From: Cyathus striatus
Lineage: Eukaryota; Basidiomycota; Agaricomycetes; Agaricales; Nidulariaceae
DNA length: 64,000 bases
Assembly: GCA_025738555.1 (NCBI GenBank)
Contig: JAOVFP010000004.1
Location: forward strand, 3,410,001 to 3,474,000
Direction: 5' to 3'
Shown: positions 11,554-22,200 of the stretch, in pieces
How the letters are laid out: every line of letters starts with the position of its first letter
Numbering within the stretch: position 1 is the stretch's first letter
Translations under genes and position numbers: made by a program
The notes under the pieces: generated by a model
The model's input: only the letters and a program-made list of their open reading frames with translations
Told to the model about the DNA's origin: nothing
Database searches by the model: none

Positions 11554-13923
11554 ATGTCCTCATCTCCCTCAATCCACATCGACCCCGCCCGCGTCATCGA
11601 TGAAGTTGATCCACGCATTTACTCTGGATTTACAGAGCACATGGGAAGGTGTATCTATGGCGGCCTTTACGACCCCGAAAACAAGAACGGTCTTTCGGAT
11701 CCCAACACGGGCTTCCGCAAGGATGTGATGAAGGTACTGAAGGAGCTGAAGATGCCGCTGGTGAGGTATCCTGGAGGGTAAGGGAAATTTCCTCTTCTGC
11801 TGTATTTTAGCTAATCCTTTGTACTTTTCCACTATCTTTAGAAACTTCGTTAGCAGCTACCGCTGGCAGGGTTAGTTTCTGAGCTTCTTATCGGCGATCA
11901 ACACTAATGTCCGCTTCCTCGCCTAGATGGTATTGGACCTAGAGAGCTTCGTCCTCGCAGACCAGAGCTGGCTTGGTTGACTGAGGAGAGTAACCAGTTT
12001 GGAACGGGTATGGAAATCTCTTGAGCTACGATTGTTTTTCGATAGCTTACCGAGCGCAGATGAATTCATGCAATGGTGTCGCGAGATGGATGTGGAACCA
12101 TACCTATGCTTTAACATGGGCACAGGAACCCTTGAAGATGCGTTAGCCTGGCTAGAATACTGCAACAGGTGAGCACATTTCGATATCGTGATATTGTTAT
12201 CCCTGACGTGCATTGCAGCTCCGCCAATACTCACTATGCAAATCTTCGTCGCAAGAATGGCCATGAAGAACCTTACAATGTCAAGGTTCGTACTCGTTTG
12301 ATGCTCCCTCGTTATATTGTGTCTCTTACGCATCTATAACTAGTACTGGTCCCTTGGTTTGTCCCCAAGCTGAAATCTCTCGCATTTCATGTTATTTGAC
12401 CTACTCATCTAATTTAGGCAATGAAGTCTGGGGACCTTGGCAAGGTAATGAATTACCGATCGTCACTCTGTGATTTTCTGACCGCGTTTCGTAGTTGGAC
12501 AAATGGAATCACAAGACTATGCTAAGAAAGCCTTCCAATGGGCAAAAGCGCTGCGGCTACTTGACCCTAACATCAAACTTATCTCCTGTGGAGGTATATA
12601 TTTTTCGCTCCAACATTTCATTGCACGCTCACGCCCGGTCCGTGTTTCCCCCTAGAAACTGGCTATGCAGACTGGGATCGCGTCACTTTGCGCAAATTGG
12701 CCCCTGTAGTAGATTTTCATTCCATCCATAGTAAGTGAGGCGGCCGATTGTTCTCCTTGACTGCACCTACCGTTCCCGTACTTTATAGTCTACACCGTAA
12801 GCGAGGGAAATCATGCAGTGAACGTTATGGGTCGTATGTGCCTTTCCATTCTTCTCCAGTTTAATCTGACTATTCCGACGCACCTGTTCCGCAGCCGCTG
12901 CAGCAGAGAAGTCGCTTGAAATTACACGATCGCTGATTGATCTGGCCAAGATCGAAAGTGGTCTAAGTAAAGAGTTGACTGTGTACGTGCTCCTCCGGTT
13001 GTTGGTTATTTTGGATTTGAAATTGATGTTTTGGGAATAGGTGTTTTGACGAATGGAATGTCTGGTACGTTGACGGTCCGGCCTTCATTTCAATTTTCTG
13101 AGAAGGCTCTGCTAGGGATCCTGTCCGTGCACCGGGTGAAAAGGGAGCAGATGAGCATTACGATCTCTCCGATGCTATTGGTAAGGAGTACTTGGCCAGT
13201 CATATTTGTAATTGTTGCTAACGGTCCGTCGGTAGCCGTCGCAGCTTGGTTGAACGTCTTTGTGCGTAAAGCTGACATCGTCAAGATTGCTTGTATTGCT
13301 CAGTAAGAAATTTGTATTACTACCTTTCCTTTCTTTTCTGAAACCACTCAGGTCCGTCAATGTGATATCTCCCATTATCACCTCTCCAGAGGGGCTCTTC
13401 CGCCAAACGACGTACTACCCTCTTCACCTTTTCGCCAATCTGATGTGTGGATCGTCTCTCGATGTTCACGTTACCACACCCTCGCCAGATTCTGTTTACA
13501 CGGGCCCCACGGTTCCCGCGTTCGTGAAGGACCTCACTATCCATACGCCTGACTCGGCAAAGCTCACAAAGTTCGTCGACGTCAGCGCTGTGGTTGCAAC
13601 CACAAGCGAGGGCGCCAAACAAATACGTATTGCAGCGTTGAACCGGCACGAAAGCGAGGAATTTGTGGTCCCCATTCTCTTTAGTCCGAATGTCGCTGTG
13701 AAAGAAAAGTTTAAAGTTTATGAAGTTTGGCACGAGGACATCAAAGCCAGCAATGATTTCTCTGGCGAGAAGGTTAAGACCGTAGAAAGAGACGAGAAAT
13801 TCACTGGTTCGTATAAGCTTAAGAAGCACTCCTTCCAAAGTACGTATTTTAATTTATTGCAGCACTTGAATGAAGCTGAATGTGTCGACTTCCGTAGTCC
13901 TTGTATTCACACTCAATGTATAA
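11554..13923 (+). CDS. GH51 alpha-L-arabinofuranosidase, cytosolic type
   Basis: Hydrolyses terminal arabinofuranosyl residues from arabino-oligosaccharides. Exon 1 encodes [20 protein letters not shown] and MPLVRYPGG, then [14 protein letters not shown], all typical of GH51. The acid/base Glu is in YWSLGNEVWG (Glu codon near 12423; an intron splits the Gly before it). The nucleophile Glu is in CFDEWN (near 13050). About a dozen short introns. The last intron starts after HSFQ and the final exon ends ILVFTLNV with TAA at 13921-13923. There is no signal peptide, so it should act inside the cell on imported oligosaccharides. This fits the MFS sugar transporter next to it. It appears intact. Confidence 0.92.
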
Positions 13924-14471
13924 AGAGTTATTTACTTATAAATCACATTGAACAATGGCTCGCTTTGAGATCTTGCCCGCTGAGATGATGTTCGCTGAAG
14001 TAAGTTTTGTTTCACATGTTGATGGATCTGTTATTGCTCGTATTGGTTATTGTAGGCTCCTGGGTTGTCCGGGAATCTACCGTAGGACATAGGAGACTGC
14101 AGACGATCTTTGCAATGAAATATACGTCCCTGGTAACTTTTTTTCTCCTGTCCATGATCGAAATTTAAGTCAGACCTACTCAGGCTGTACCTATGTACTG
14201 CCCCACTACCGTACTTTACCCCGCACTTAAGGCCCAGGGGCTGAATCTGGGGCCCCATTAACCTATGACGATTAGTTTGATCGCGATCACACGGCTTAAT
14301 CTGCGATGTTGATCAGGCGACCATGTATCCGGGCACTGACAGCGACGGTCCGCTGCTCCGCTGCAAGAGGGAGTGGCTGGGAAACAGAGCTCGTACTTAT
14401 TTAAAGAAAAAAGAAGACATACCCCGGTATCACGATAACATACCTTCTTTGTTCAAGATCAGTGAGCAGAG
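13924..14471. other. Intergenic between GH51 and sugar transporter
   Basis: About 550 bases with the GH51 3' UTR and the transporter promoter. It includes a short open frame that I consider chance. No RNA gene or repeat seen. Confidence 0.4.
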
Positions 14472-16973
14472 ATGCGTCTTCCACCCAAAGTTTATACCTG
14501 GCTCTGTGGCCTCTTCGCCAGTGCGTCTTTTCTCGTCCCGATTCTGCTTCGTTGCTATCATGCTCAATGTCCTTCTTAGGTTTGGGAAGTATAATTTTTG
14601 GATATGATTTGGGTGTTATAGCGGGAGTGCTGCCTGCCCCCGACTTCATTGTACGCGTTTCATTTATCTCTGGCGGACGAACGTACTAACCATCTCCTTC
14701 CAGGAGCTCATGGGGCATCGTTATAATGATCCCAACCTTTTGGGTCTGATTACAAGTATCTTCGGTATGTGTATTCCATCAGTTTTGAATGTTAGCAGGA
14801 CGCTTATCAACTCCAATAGTTCTTGGATGGTCAGCAGTTATCTCCTTTAATAAAGCATTTTCTAATTCCTTTACAGCTTCGCGGGTATGTTCCCCGTCGC
14901 ATATCTTGCCGACAAGCTTGGGAGGAGGAAGACTATTCAGTTCGGTGCAGCAGTATACATGTTAGTACACGTTCATTTACAAGTCATCTCTATCTGACCA
15001 CTCGCCCAGTCTTGGAGGTGCCCTGCAGACCGCAGCCCAGGGCTATGATATGATGTTAGCAGGACGATTCTTCGCCGGTTTCGGCGTCGGCATCGTGTCC
15101 GACTTGGCACCACTTTATCAAGCTGAAATTGCGCACCCCAGTATTCGTGGTAGACTTACAACCCTTCAGCAATTCATGTTGGGAATTGGAGGTTAGACAT
15201 CATTTCGATTTCGATTATCAATACGCGCTGACTGGTTTTGTAACAGCGTTCCTTGCATCCTGGATCGTAAGCTCATACGTGTATAGTGCGATGAATAGAG
15301 ATCTTAACCATATTTTCAGACATACGGCTGCGCTGCTGGCCTCAAGGGTACTGCAGCAGAATGGAGAGTACCCCTTGGTATCCAGATTATACCTGCCATT
15401 CCTCTTATCGCCTTTATTCTACTACTTCCGGAATCGTAAGTCCAGTTGCGATATTTTTCACGCCCCCTCACATGTCCTCCGTAGACCTCGTTGGTTGGCT
15501 GAGAAAGGACGCATGCAAGAAGGTGATACCACTTCCCCAGTTACATGTTGCTTCTTCTCATCAACCAATATAACTTCTTCAGCTCAGGCTACCCTTGCCC
15601 GCCTCCACGCCCACGGAGATATCAACGACCCCTTCGTGCTTGGTCAAATTGAGGATATAAAAGCTGACATTAACAAGGCTAAGGATATTGGCGAGTCATC
15701 GTGAGTACGTTCCTCATCTCGAATACTATTGTCCCTAACTCTCTTGAAGGTGGTCCGAACTTTTCACGGTTCCTAGCAACTTCAGGCGTCTCGCTCTGGG
15801 ATATATTCTCCAATTCTCTGTACAAATGACGGGAGTCAGCGCCATTCAGTATTACTCTACCACTGTATGCACTTTATTCATCGGTAAACCATTCTTCTCC
15901 TTAATCTTTTTTCCTTTTGCCGCCAGATTTTCACGACCATGGGTTTCAGCACCGCACGCATTCTCCTCTTCCAGTCTATCAACAGTATTATTGCTCTTAT
16001 CGGCGAGGCATGCTGCGTGTTCTGGGTAGATCATACTGGACGAAGGAAGCCCCTTATCATAGGCAATGTGGTCTCTGGTTTGTCTTTCGTCGTTGGCGCA
16101 ATTTTAATGGCCAGGTGGCCTGGAACTGTTGACAAGTAAGCCCTCCTTGTTAAGATGCGATATCATGATTATTGATTATATTTCTATAGTAATGCTGTAC
16201 GTACCTTGAGCTTTTCATTTTTTAGGTCTTCCTCATAAACTGTCTTTCATCTCTTAGGCTCACTATGTGCGTCCTACCTTGCTGACATTTCTCTTTTTCC
16301 GCCAGACTTACCTGATATGCTCGCAGATCTTCATTATAACAACCTGGGTCTTCAACTTCTTTTTCAGTTCTTGTATCGGGCCTCTTTCATGGGCGTACCC
16401 CGCTGAGATCTTCTCCACTCGCACAAGAGCCAAGAGCACCGCCATCACAAGTTCAAGTTCTTGGATTTCCAACTTGTACGTTGACTTTTCCTTATTGCAT
16501 TGTACGATGCTGACGGTATTCTAGCTTCATCGCGCAAATAACACCCATCGCATTTGGTAATATCGGCTGGAAGTATTGTATGTATATCTTCTCCTGTCTG
16601 CGGATCTGTTTCTAACGAACAACGTTGTTACAAAGACCTAGTATTTGCTATCTGTGGTCACACAAAGTCTGTCTTCTGCTTCCATACCGCATGCTGCCAC
16701 TGACACCTCTATAGCGCGCTGTTCATCTGGGCCTTCTTCCCTGAAACAGCTGGCCGCCGCCTAGAAGAAATGGACGCTCTGTTCACCGACTCGCCCACCT
16801 TTGTCGCCAATACTCCATACGCCAAAGTCCAGGACCATGAAGCAGTAGAAAGAGAGCTGAGAGAAGGCACATTTGTCCCTGGAGCTCTTACGGAGGCCCG
16901 AACAGGTGGTTCGGCAGACATGGAGAAAGGTGGGAGGGAAAGTATTGAAGAGGAAGTTAACGAGAAGCTGTAG
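14472..16973 (+). CDS. MFS sugar transporter
   Basis: Sugar-porter subfamily member, expected to have twelve membrane segments and to import mono- or oligosaccharides by proton symport. It starts MRLPPKVYTWLCGLFAS. Spliced exons give IIFGYDLGVIAGVLPAPDF, then FVLGCFAGMFPVAYLADKLG, RRKTIQFGAAVYI, LAPLYQAEIAHPSIRGRL, the signature PESPRWLAEKGRM, QMTGVSAIQYYSTTIF, WVDHTGRRKPLIIGN, GPLSWAYPAEIFSTRTRAK and FPETAGRRLEEMD. The C-terminal tail is hydrophilic and acidic, ending EEEVNEKL at 16973. Many short introns. It follows the GH51 gene in the same orientation, which suggests uptake of its substrate or product; substrate preference cannot be read from sequence. Confidence 0.93.
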
Positions 16974-19270
16974 AAAGCAGGTTGCGACCGATCGTGATGC
17001 CATGACTCGGAAATGTACCTTTACGAAGTTATGACTTGCATTCTTTTTTCTCCTTTTCCCTTGGTTTTAGGCGGAAATTTCGTATTTCACCGTGTATCTA
17101 GTAATATCTACTCAGCTTGGAATGTATATTTGACATTCATTTAATGAGCTCAACCCTGCCTAGTGCCGTGTGGAGTTCCATAGTAGAGTACTGCTGTAAA
17201 TGTTGAAGAATAGGCGAGGTCACAACCATTGCAAGCGACGACGTTATGCAACTTGTACTATGGTTTTCTGTTCACCTGGAATTAGGCAAACTTCCGTCCT
17301 TCAGCTTATGTTTAGCAACCTCGCCTGCTGACCACTGAAGAGAGGTTTAAAATTGGTTCACTCTAAAATTGGCAGGTTGTCTTCAAGGGGGATTAAATAT
17401 AACACGAATACCTTTAACTTTTCGAATACCACAGCAAGATAATGTCCGAGTTGGGATAGCGCAAGCAGATCTTGATGGTAAAGGTAATCAACTTCAACTT
17501 CCCGTAATCACCACGTACTCTTCAATCCTCAACTGAACCAGTCCAGGCTAGCAAGACATGTCAGCAAGCGCTTGACAAAAAGCAACGCCTATAATTGTAA
17601 TCGGTTAGTCATAGTGGCTGGCGCAAGGCGTGTGTCGTTCATGTTTCATTCAAATTTTCACTTACACGACAGCGGCCCCCTCCTCACGACCAATTTAAAA
17701 ACGCCAACGCCATGGAGCAGATGGATGCACGAGGCATGTTTTTTCATCTATGTTTGTGGATGCCGACGAGAAATTGGTGGCTTATGGGAAAATATATTGA
17801 TGCATATGCGCGCAGCGACTCGTGTTGTTCAGGGGAAGGACGAGAGAGGATTCGGAGCCGGGGGGCAGGCGGTTACGGTTACTAGAGGAGAGGTTTTGGG
17901 TACGCTATATTCTTTAAAAAAGAAAAAGAAGAAGATCTAGAATTCTTCGTGCAGGGCAGAAAAACCTGTAGGCGCATCGCATTGAGTGGCATCAGCGTCA
18001 TTGGTGGCATAGGCAGGTATCACGAGTGATTAATTCCGTGGTTCACGTAGCATGCTATACGTCCAGCGGGGAAGAGTTCATCTCAGGCTGCCGTTCGAGT
18101 CCGTAGCAGGCAAGTGGCAGTTAGATTTTTTTTTCTTGTGGGCGGACATGCTCGTCTGATGAATCCGTTTCGTGAGTGGGACCCGTAATACCGCGAGGGG
18201 AGTATTGTCAGACGGATAAGTGTTGTATTAATGTACGGCACTGAAAGTTCTAGTTCTTCTTGGTGGTGGAAGTAGCTAGGGTCATTGGTTATCTTGTGGT
18301 ATTATTGACAGTAATTGCGGTCATGATAATAGTAATGGCTATGAGTTATGTTGCCGATTTGTTCAGCTGAATGTTGTAATTTCAAAGATAACAAACAGGT
18401 GACTCGCGAATGAATAGCGATTTGGCAGGCCCAAGGGGTCGCGGACTCGCCACAGTTGCTCTCTAGGAGCGTTTTTCAACGTAGAATGTTGAAGTCCATT
18501 GGGAGTTAGTAAATTCTTCAAGTTTCAGAGCCGAAGTCATTTTTAATACAATATTCGCCGATGTCTCTTTCTAACTTGTTTCGTATAACATATGTAATTT
18601 TACGTGTTGGAAGTAGTAAGCGTTGCTTTATCATGGCCCGTTCATGATTAAAAACAAGTCAAAAGCAACAGTCCAGACTAAATCGACGAGCTTAGCACCG
18701 GGTTTTATTAAATGTAATTTGTAAGCGGTAAGTAGTAAGAATAGAGATGTAAGAGGCTAGAGCCAGTACTAATGATGAAAAGAAGTAAGAAGACAAGTCA
18801 CAAAGCAAAGCAAAAGAAAGACTTTCAAGTTGAGGATTGAATTTGTAATCACACAAAATAGAACAATTTATAATCCTTTTTATTTCGTCGAATTTGTACA
18901 TTATCATGCAACAGTGAGAGAACCAGTAATAAAGCAAATAAGGCAGAAACCAAGCCCAGCGAGACCAAAATGCCCAGATCGAGTCCTCGAAGAACACAGT
19001 AGAAGAAGCAAAGTCAACAATATTACAAAAACAAGCTATAATGCTAAAAGAATGAATCGTGAACGTAAAATCATTTAAAAGATAAAGAAGAGAGAAGATA
19101 GCAAATCGACAGCGTGGTCTAGTGGATACAGTACCTATAAAAGTGTTAGTTAGCTACAAATACATATATAATACAATAATGAATGAATGAATGAAAGAGA
19201 AAGTCTGGAAAGCGCGTTATGTATCATTTTTATTTCGTCTTCTTCGTAAGACATCTTGAAGTGGGGAAGA
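16974..19270. other. Intergenic 2.3 kb, no convincing gene
   Basis: No supported gene. The open frame at 17572-17940 lacks family features and ends in a lysine run from a poly-purine tract, so I treat it as chance. The sequence near 18690-19200 is AT-rich. A tRNA A-box-like motif near 19112 has no matching B box and was rejected. Confidence 0.4.
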
Positions 19271-20365
19271 TTAAACACGAGCGACAACAGCCCTCCTCCA
19301 GCTCTCGTTTGCAGCAGCCCTGGTTGGGTTCCTCCTCGCTGGTGCCCTGTACTTCTGCTCTGGCTTGGCAGAGGGAGCGGAAGCGCCAGAGGAAGGGGCA
19401 CCGAGCATGACACCGCCAGTGAGAACGGTGCTCTTGCCTCCTTGGTACAGGTAAGCTTGGACGTGCTTGCGCGATTTGTCAATGTACACTTTTTCCTGTG
19501 CAGCTGCTGGTGCGGGAGCGGGAGCAGGTGCAACGCGGCGGGGACGGAAGACTGGGGCGGCAGTGGGAGTGGGAGGAGTAACCTTAACACTAGGAGCATT
19601 GAACGATCCGAGAGAGGACATGCTGTCCTGAGAGGAATGCGAGCGCGATGAGAATAAGGAGGAGCGCGAGCTGGGACGGGAGCTCCCGCTGTCGGATTCT
19701 TCGCTGACTGGGGACGGGGCGAGAGTAGGAATAGGAGGGAAAGATGGGATGGTGGGGAAGGTGGCACGAGTAGGCGTAGGCGAGATGATCTTCGACTTGG
19801 AGAGTAAGTCGAAGAGCTCCCTCTCTGGTTCATGGTCGTTCTCGATGAGGAGCTGGGCGAGGGTACGACGGGTGATGCTGCTCGTAAGCGTGCGCTTGAG
19901 GTCGCTTCCCGAAACATTAACCGGCGCAGCAGGACGAAGAGTGGAGATGGAAGAGGACTTCAAAGCGAACTTGGAGATGGGGATGATGCTCTGGTCCGGA
20001 GAGACACTGCGGAGGTTGAGTGGTGCTGGACGGGGAGCATTCCAGAGTTGGATTACTTCTCCTTGGGATTTGAGCGTGAGTGTCGTTGGGCGGAGTGTTA
20101 GTTCGAGTTCGTGGTTTCCTAGGAGGTTGATCCAGGTTGCCCATTCGATGGTCTGGGCGAGGCAGGTTGCGCTGATGAGGCGCGGGGGTTCGGCCGTTGG
20201 GGAGAGAGTGAGAGTGAGGGTGCAGGTGGGGTGGTAGCTCGTGTGCAGGGCCGTAAGAAGGAAATTTTGGATCTTTTGGAGCTTTTGGGCGGGGAAAATG
20301 AGGGAGAGGGGGCTGGTGAGGTAAACGACGGCTTGGGCTACGCTAGTGTTCATTGGGTAAGACAT
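19271..20365 (-). CDS. BTG/Tob-like (anti-proliferative) domain protein
   Basis: Single-exon protein of 364 residues. The first ~140 residues resemble the divergent fungal BTG/Tob (APRO) fold: an N-terminal helix region (VAQAVVYLTSPLSLIFPAQK), then TCTLTLTLSPTAEPPRLISA, then WATWINLLGNHELELTL, where BTG proteins have their LP..tlWvDP region. Residues about 190-280 are Ser/Pro/Thr-rich and probably disordered. A conserved-looking tail follows: VYIDKSRKHVQAYLYQGGKS then TVLTGGVMLG. BTG domains usually recruit the CCR4-NOT deadenylase; whether this one does is inference. The family call rests on pattern similarity. Confidence 0.55.
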   Translation of the reverse strand: MSYPMNTSVAQAVVYLTSPLSLIFPAQKLQKIQNFLLTALHTSYHPTCTLTLTLSPTAEPPRLISATCLAQTIEWATWINLLGNHELELTLRPTTLTLKSQGEVIQLWNAPRPAPLNLRSVSPDQSIIPISKFALKSSSISTLRPAAPVNVSGSDLKRTLTSSITRRTLAQLLIENDHEPERELFDLLSKSKIISPTPTRATFPTIPSFPPIPTLAPSPVSEESDSGSSRPSSRSSLFSSRSHSSQDSMSSLGSFNAPSVKVTPPTPTAAPVFRPRRVAPAPAPAPAAAQEKVYIDKSRKHVQAYLYQGGKSTVLTGGVMLGAPSSGASAPSAKPEQKYRAPARRNPTRAAANESWRRAVVARV

Positions 20366-21150
20366 GTTGGTTAAAGGTGTTGGAATTGGAATTCGTAAGG
20401 ATCGACCGGCGATAGTGAGATATTTATGCAGAAGAACGAGTCAAGTCTAGACGAGTCAAATAGGGATACAGCGGGGGTGGTGTTATCTGCCCCAGGTGGT
20501 CAGTTACTTATCAAGTCAAACAAAGCAAAGGAAAATAGCGGACCTCCAGAGATTAGAACAGAGTACAGATGAGATGAGTGGGTCGTGAACGAACTGCGCT
20601 TTGGAAGACTGAGATTGGTAGGAATGAACCTGATGCCCTTCCACCGTTTCGCCGGGGGGTATTTATCCTGGGAGGTCTACATTGTTCGATAGTGAAGTTG
20701 AATAGCGTTGGAGACGGCCATTGTCAGTCAGATCCATTGTTCGAGCGAACGGGAACAAAGAACCAGGACGCGCCCTGATCAACCATCACACACGCGGCTT
20801 GTTTGGCTGTGCTGCTTTGTTTGGCTACCCGTGTTTGCACACCCCACTCGGCACCTCCCGCGAACACGATTTTTCGTTTGCTCCATCAACATCGTCGAAC
20901 GTGGTACCATACGGTACCATTCACAGCGCCAACTAACCGAGCTCAATGGTCCCATCCGCTCATTAATCAGTCTTTCTCAAGACTCTGTTTCTTTCTTCGT
21001 ATCGGTATCGCCGACTTTCTGTCCCTGGCGTAAGCACAATGGTTAATTTTAGTAGAAGCCACTGTGCTTTCCGGGACCGGCTCTAGCGTGGAATTCGGCT
21101 TCAATTCAACAGCTGCTGCGCGTTGAGTCGTTGACCCTACCACGTTGCAC
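20366..21150. other. Intergenic upstream of BTG-like gene
   Basis: About 800 bases. The part next to 20365 should contain the BTG-like gene promoter. Overlapping short open frames at 20578-21046 show no family features and I take them as chance. No RNA gene seen. Confidence 0.35.
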
Positions 21151-21878
21151 GAGGAGTGCTGTACTTTGATAACTGGACACTGCGCTCTGACTTTGCATTA
21201 ACTTTTCAAAGCGTCTATCATGACTCGCAGGCGCTTACTCTCTGGGCGCTCTTCGCAAGCGACGGCCTATGTGTGAACATTCGTCGATCGTTTGTCTGCT
21301 TTGGTCATTTGGCATTCGCGGAACTCGTAATTCCGATCGTTTCAACATACACTCAGTCTTAGTATGGTTATACTTTCAACTTCTACAACCGCGCATCTCG
21401 AACAGCAGTACTCGTTGGACACTAGGAAAAATACTTCTCAAAAGCACACTGGCCGTGTATATGGAATTCCGGTCCGTTATAACAACATGTGGCTAAACAT
21501 AAAGAAGGGTTGTAGTGGTTTCAGCTACAGCCTGTTCATCAGACAACACCTCTCTCGACTGCATACATCACTCCGATCCGTTTTAATACACTTTGAGCAA
21601 TTTACAAAGTATAGTTGTAATTGCGGTTTCAGTCTCATACTATTTCCATAACTTGAAGTTCTACGGCGTGCTGTAGGAGGATCACTCTCGGAAGATACAT
21701 AGCTGCCGTTGAAAAGAAATGCACACCTCTCTCGTCAACGCATATATGGACTTTCCGATCAGTTCTAGCAACGATAGGCTACACTTTGAACAATTCAGAC
21801 TTTGCAATACAGCAGCCCGGACCGCGATAGTACCTTCTTTTGCACGCTGGATAATTGCTATACGGGAAAACATCTCTG

Positions 21879-21992
21879 GAACTCTAGTCAGTTCCCTTTT
21901 CAATTCTACAAAGTGCAGTTATAACCGCGGATCTAGTTCAGTTCACTCAAAGACAGCGCTACGCCAGTGCATAAGACGCCTCTGCAATCAAC
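21879..21992 (+). repeat. Direct repeat copy A
   Basis: Begins GAACTCTAGTCAG and ends CTCTGCAATCAAC. It is roughly 85% identical by eye to the copy at 22086-22200, with mostly single-base differences and few gaps. It is the clearest pair inside the diverged repeat field. Confidence 0.75.
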
Positions 21993-22085
21993 CAGACTCG
22001 TGCTTTATAAATAAATATTTCGTGCTCCCTTCCCATCCTCCCATCGATCTCCGACGATACCCTATATGATAAGTATCCGCGAACA

Positions 22086-22200
22086 TGAAACTCTAGTCAG
22101 TTGCTTTTTCAATTTTACAAAGTACAGCTATAATCGCGGATCTATCCAAATCACTCAAGGACAGCGCTACGCCTGTGCAAAAGACGTCTCTGCAATCAAC
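22086..22200 (+). repeat. Direct repeat copy B
   Basis: Second copy of the unit at 21879-21992, about 207 bases downstream. Shared landmarks include GACAGCGCTACGCC and CTCTGCAATCAAC. The flanks (TTTCGTGCTC then TCTTCCCAT) also resemble each other, so the true unit is longer than the best-matching core. Confidence 0.75.

Noticed and set aside
17572..17940. 122-codon open frame
   Set aside because: No domain, unusual composition, and a lysine run from a purine tract; no splice-linked exons.
18000..18135. Possible tRNA with GTTCGAGTCC and a T run
   Set aside because: The T-arm stem does not pair in the standard register and no matching acceptor or D arm is found.
19105..19180. tRNA-like A box (TGGTCTAGTGG) near 19112
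   Set aside because: No B box or acceptor pairing follows within a tRNA length; the downstream sequence is AT-rich.
19219..20237. Plus-strand open frames across the BTG-like gene
   Set aside because: Shadows caused by GC-rich, low-complexity coding sequence on the minus strand.
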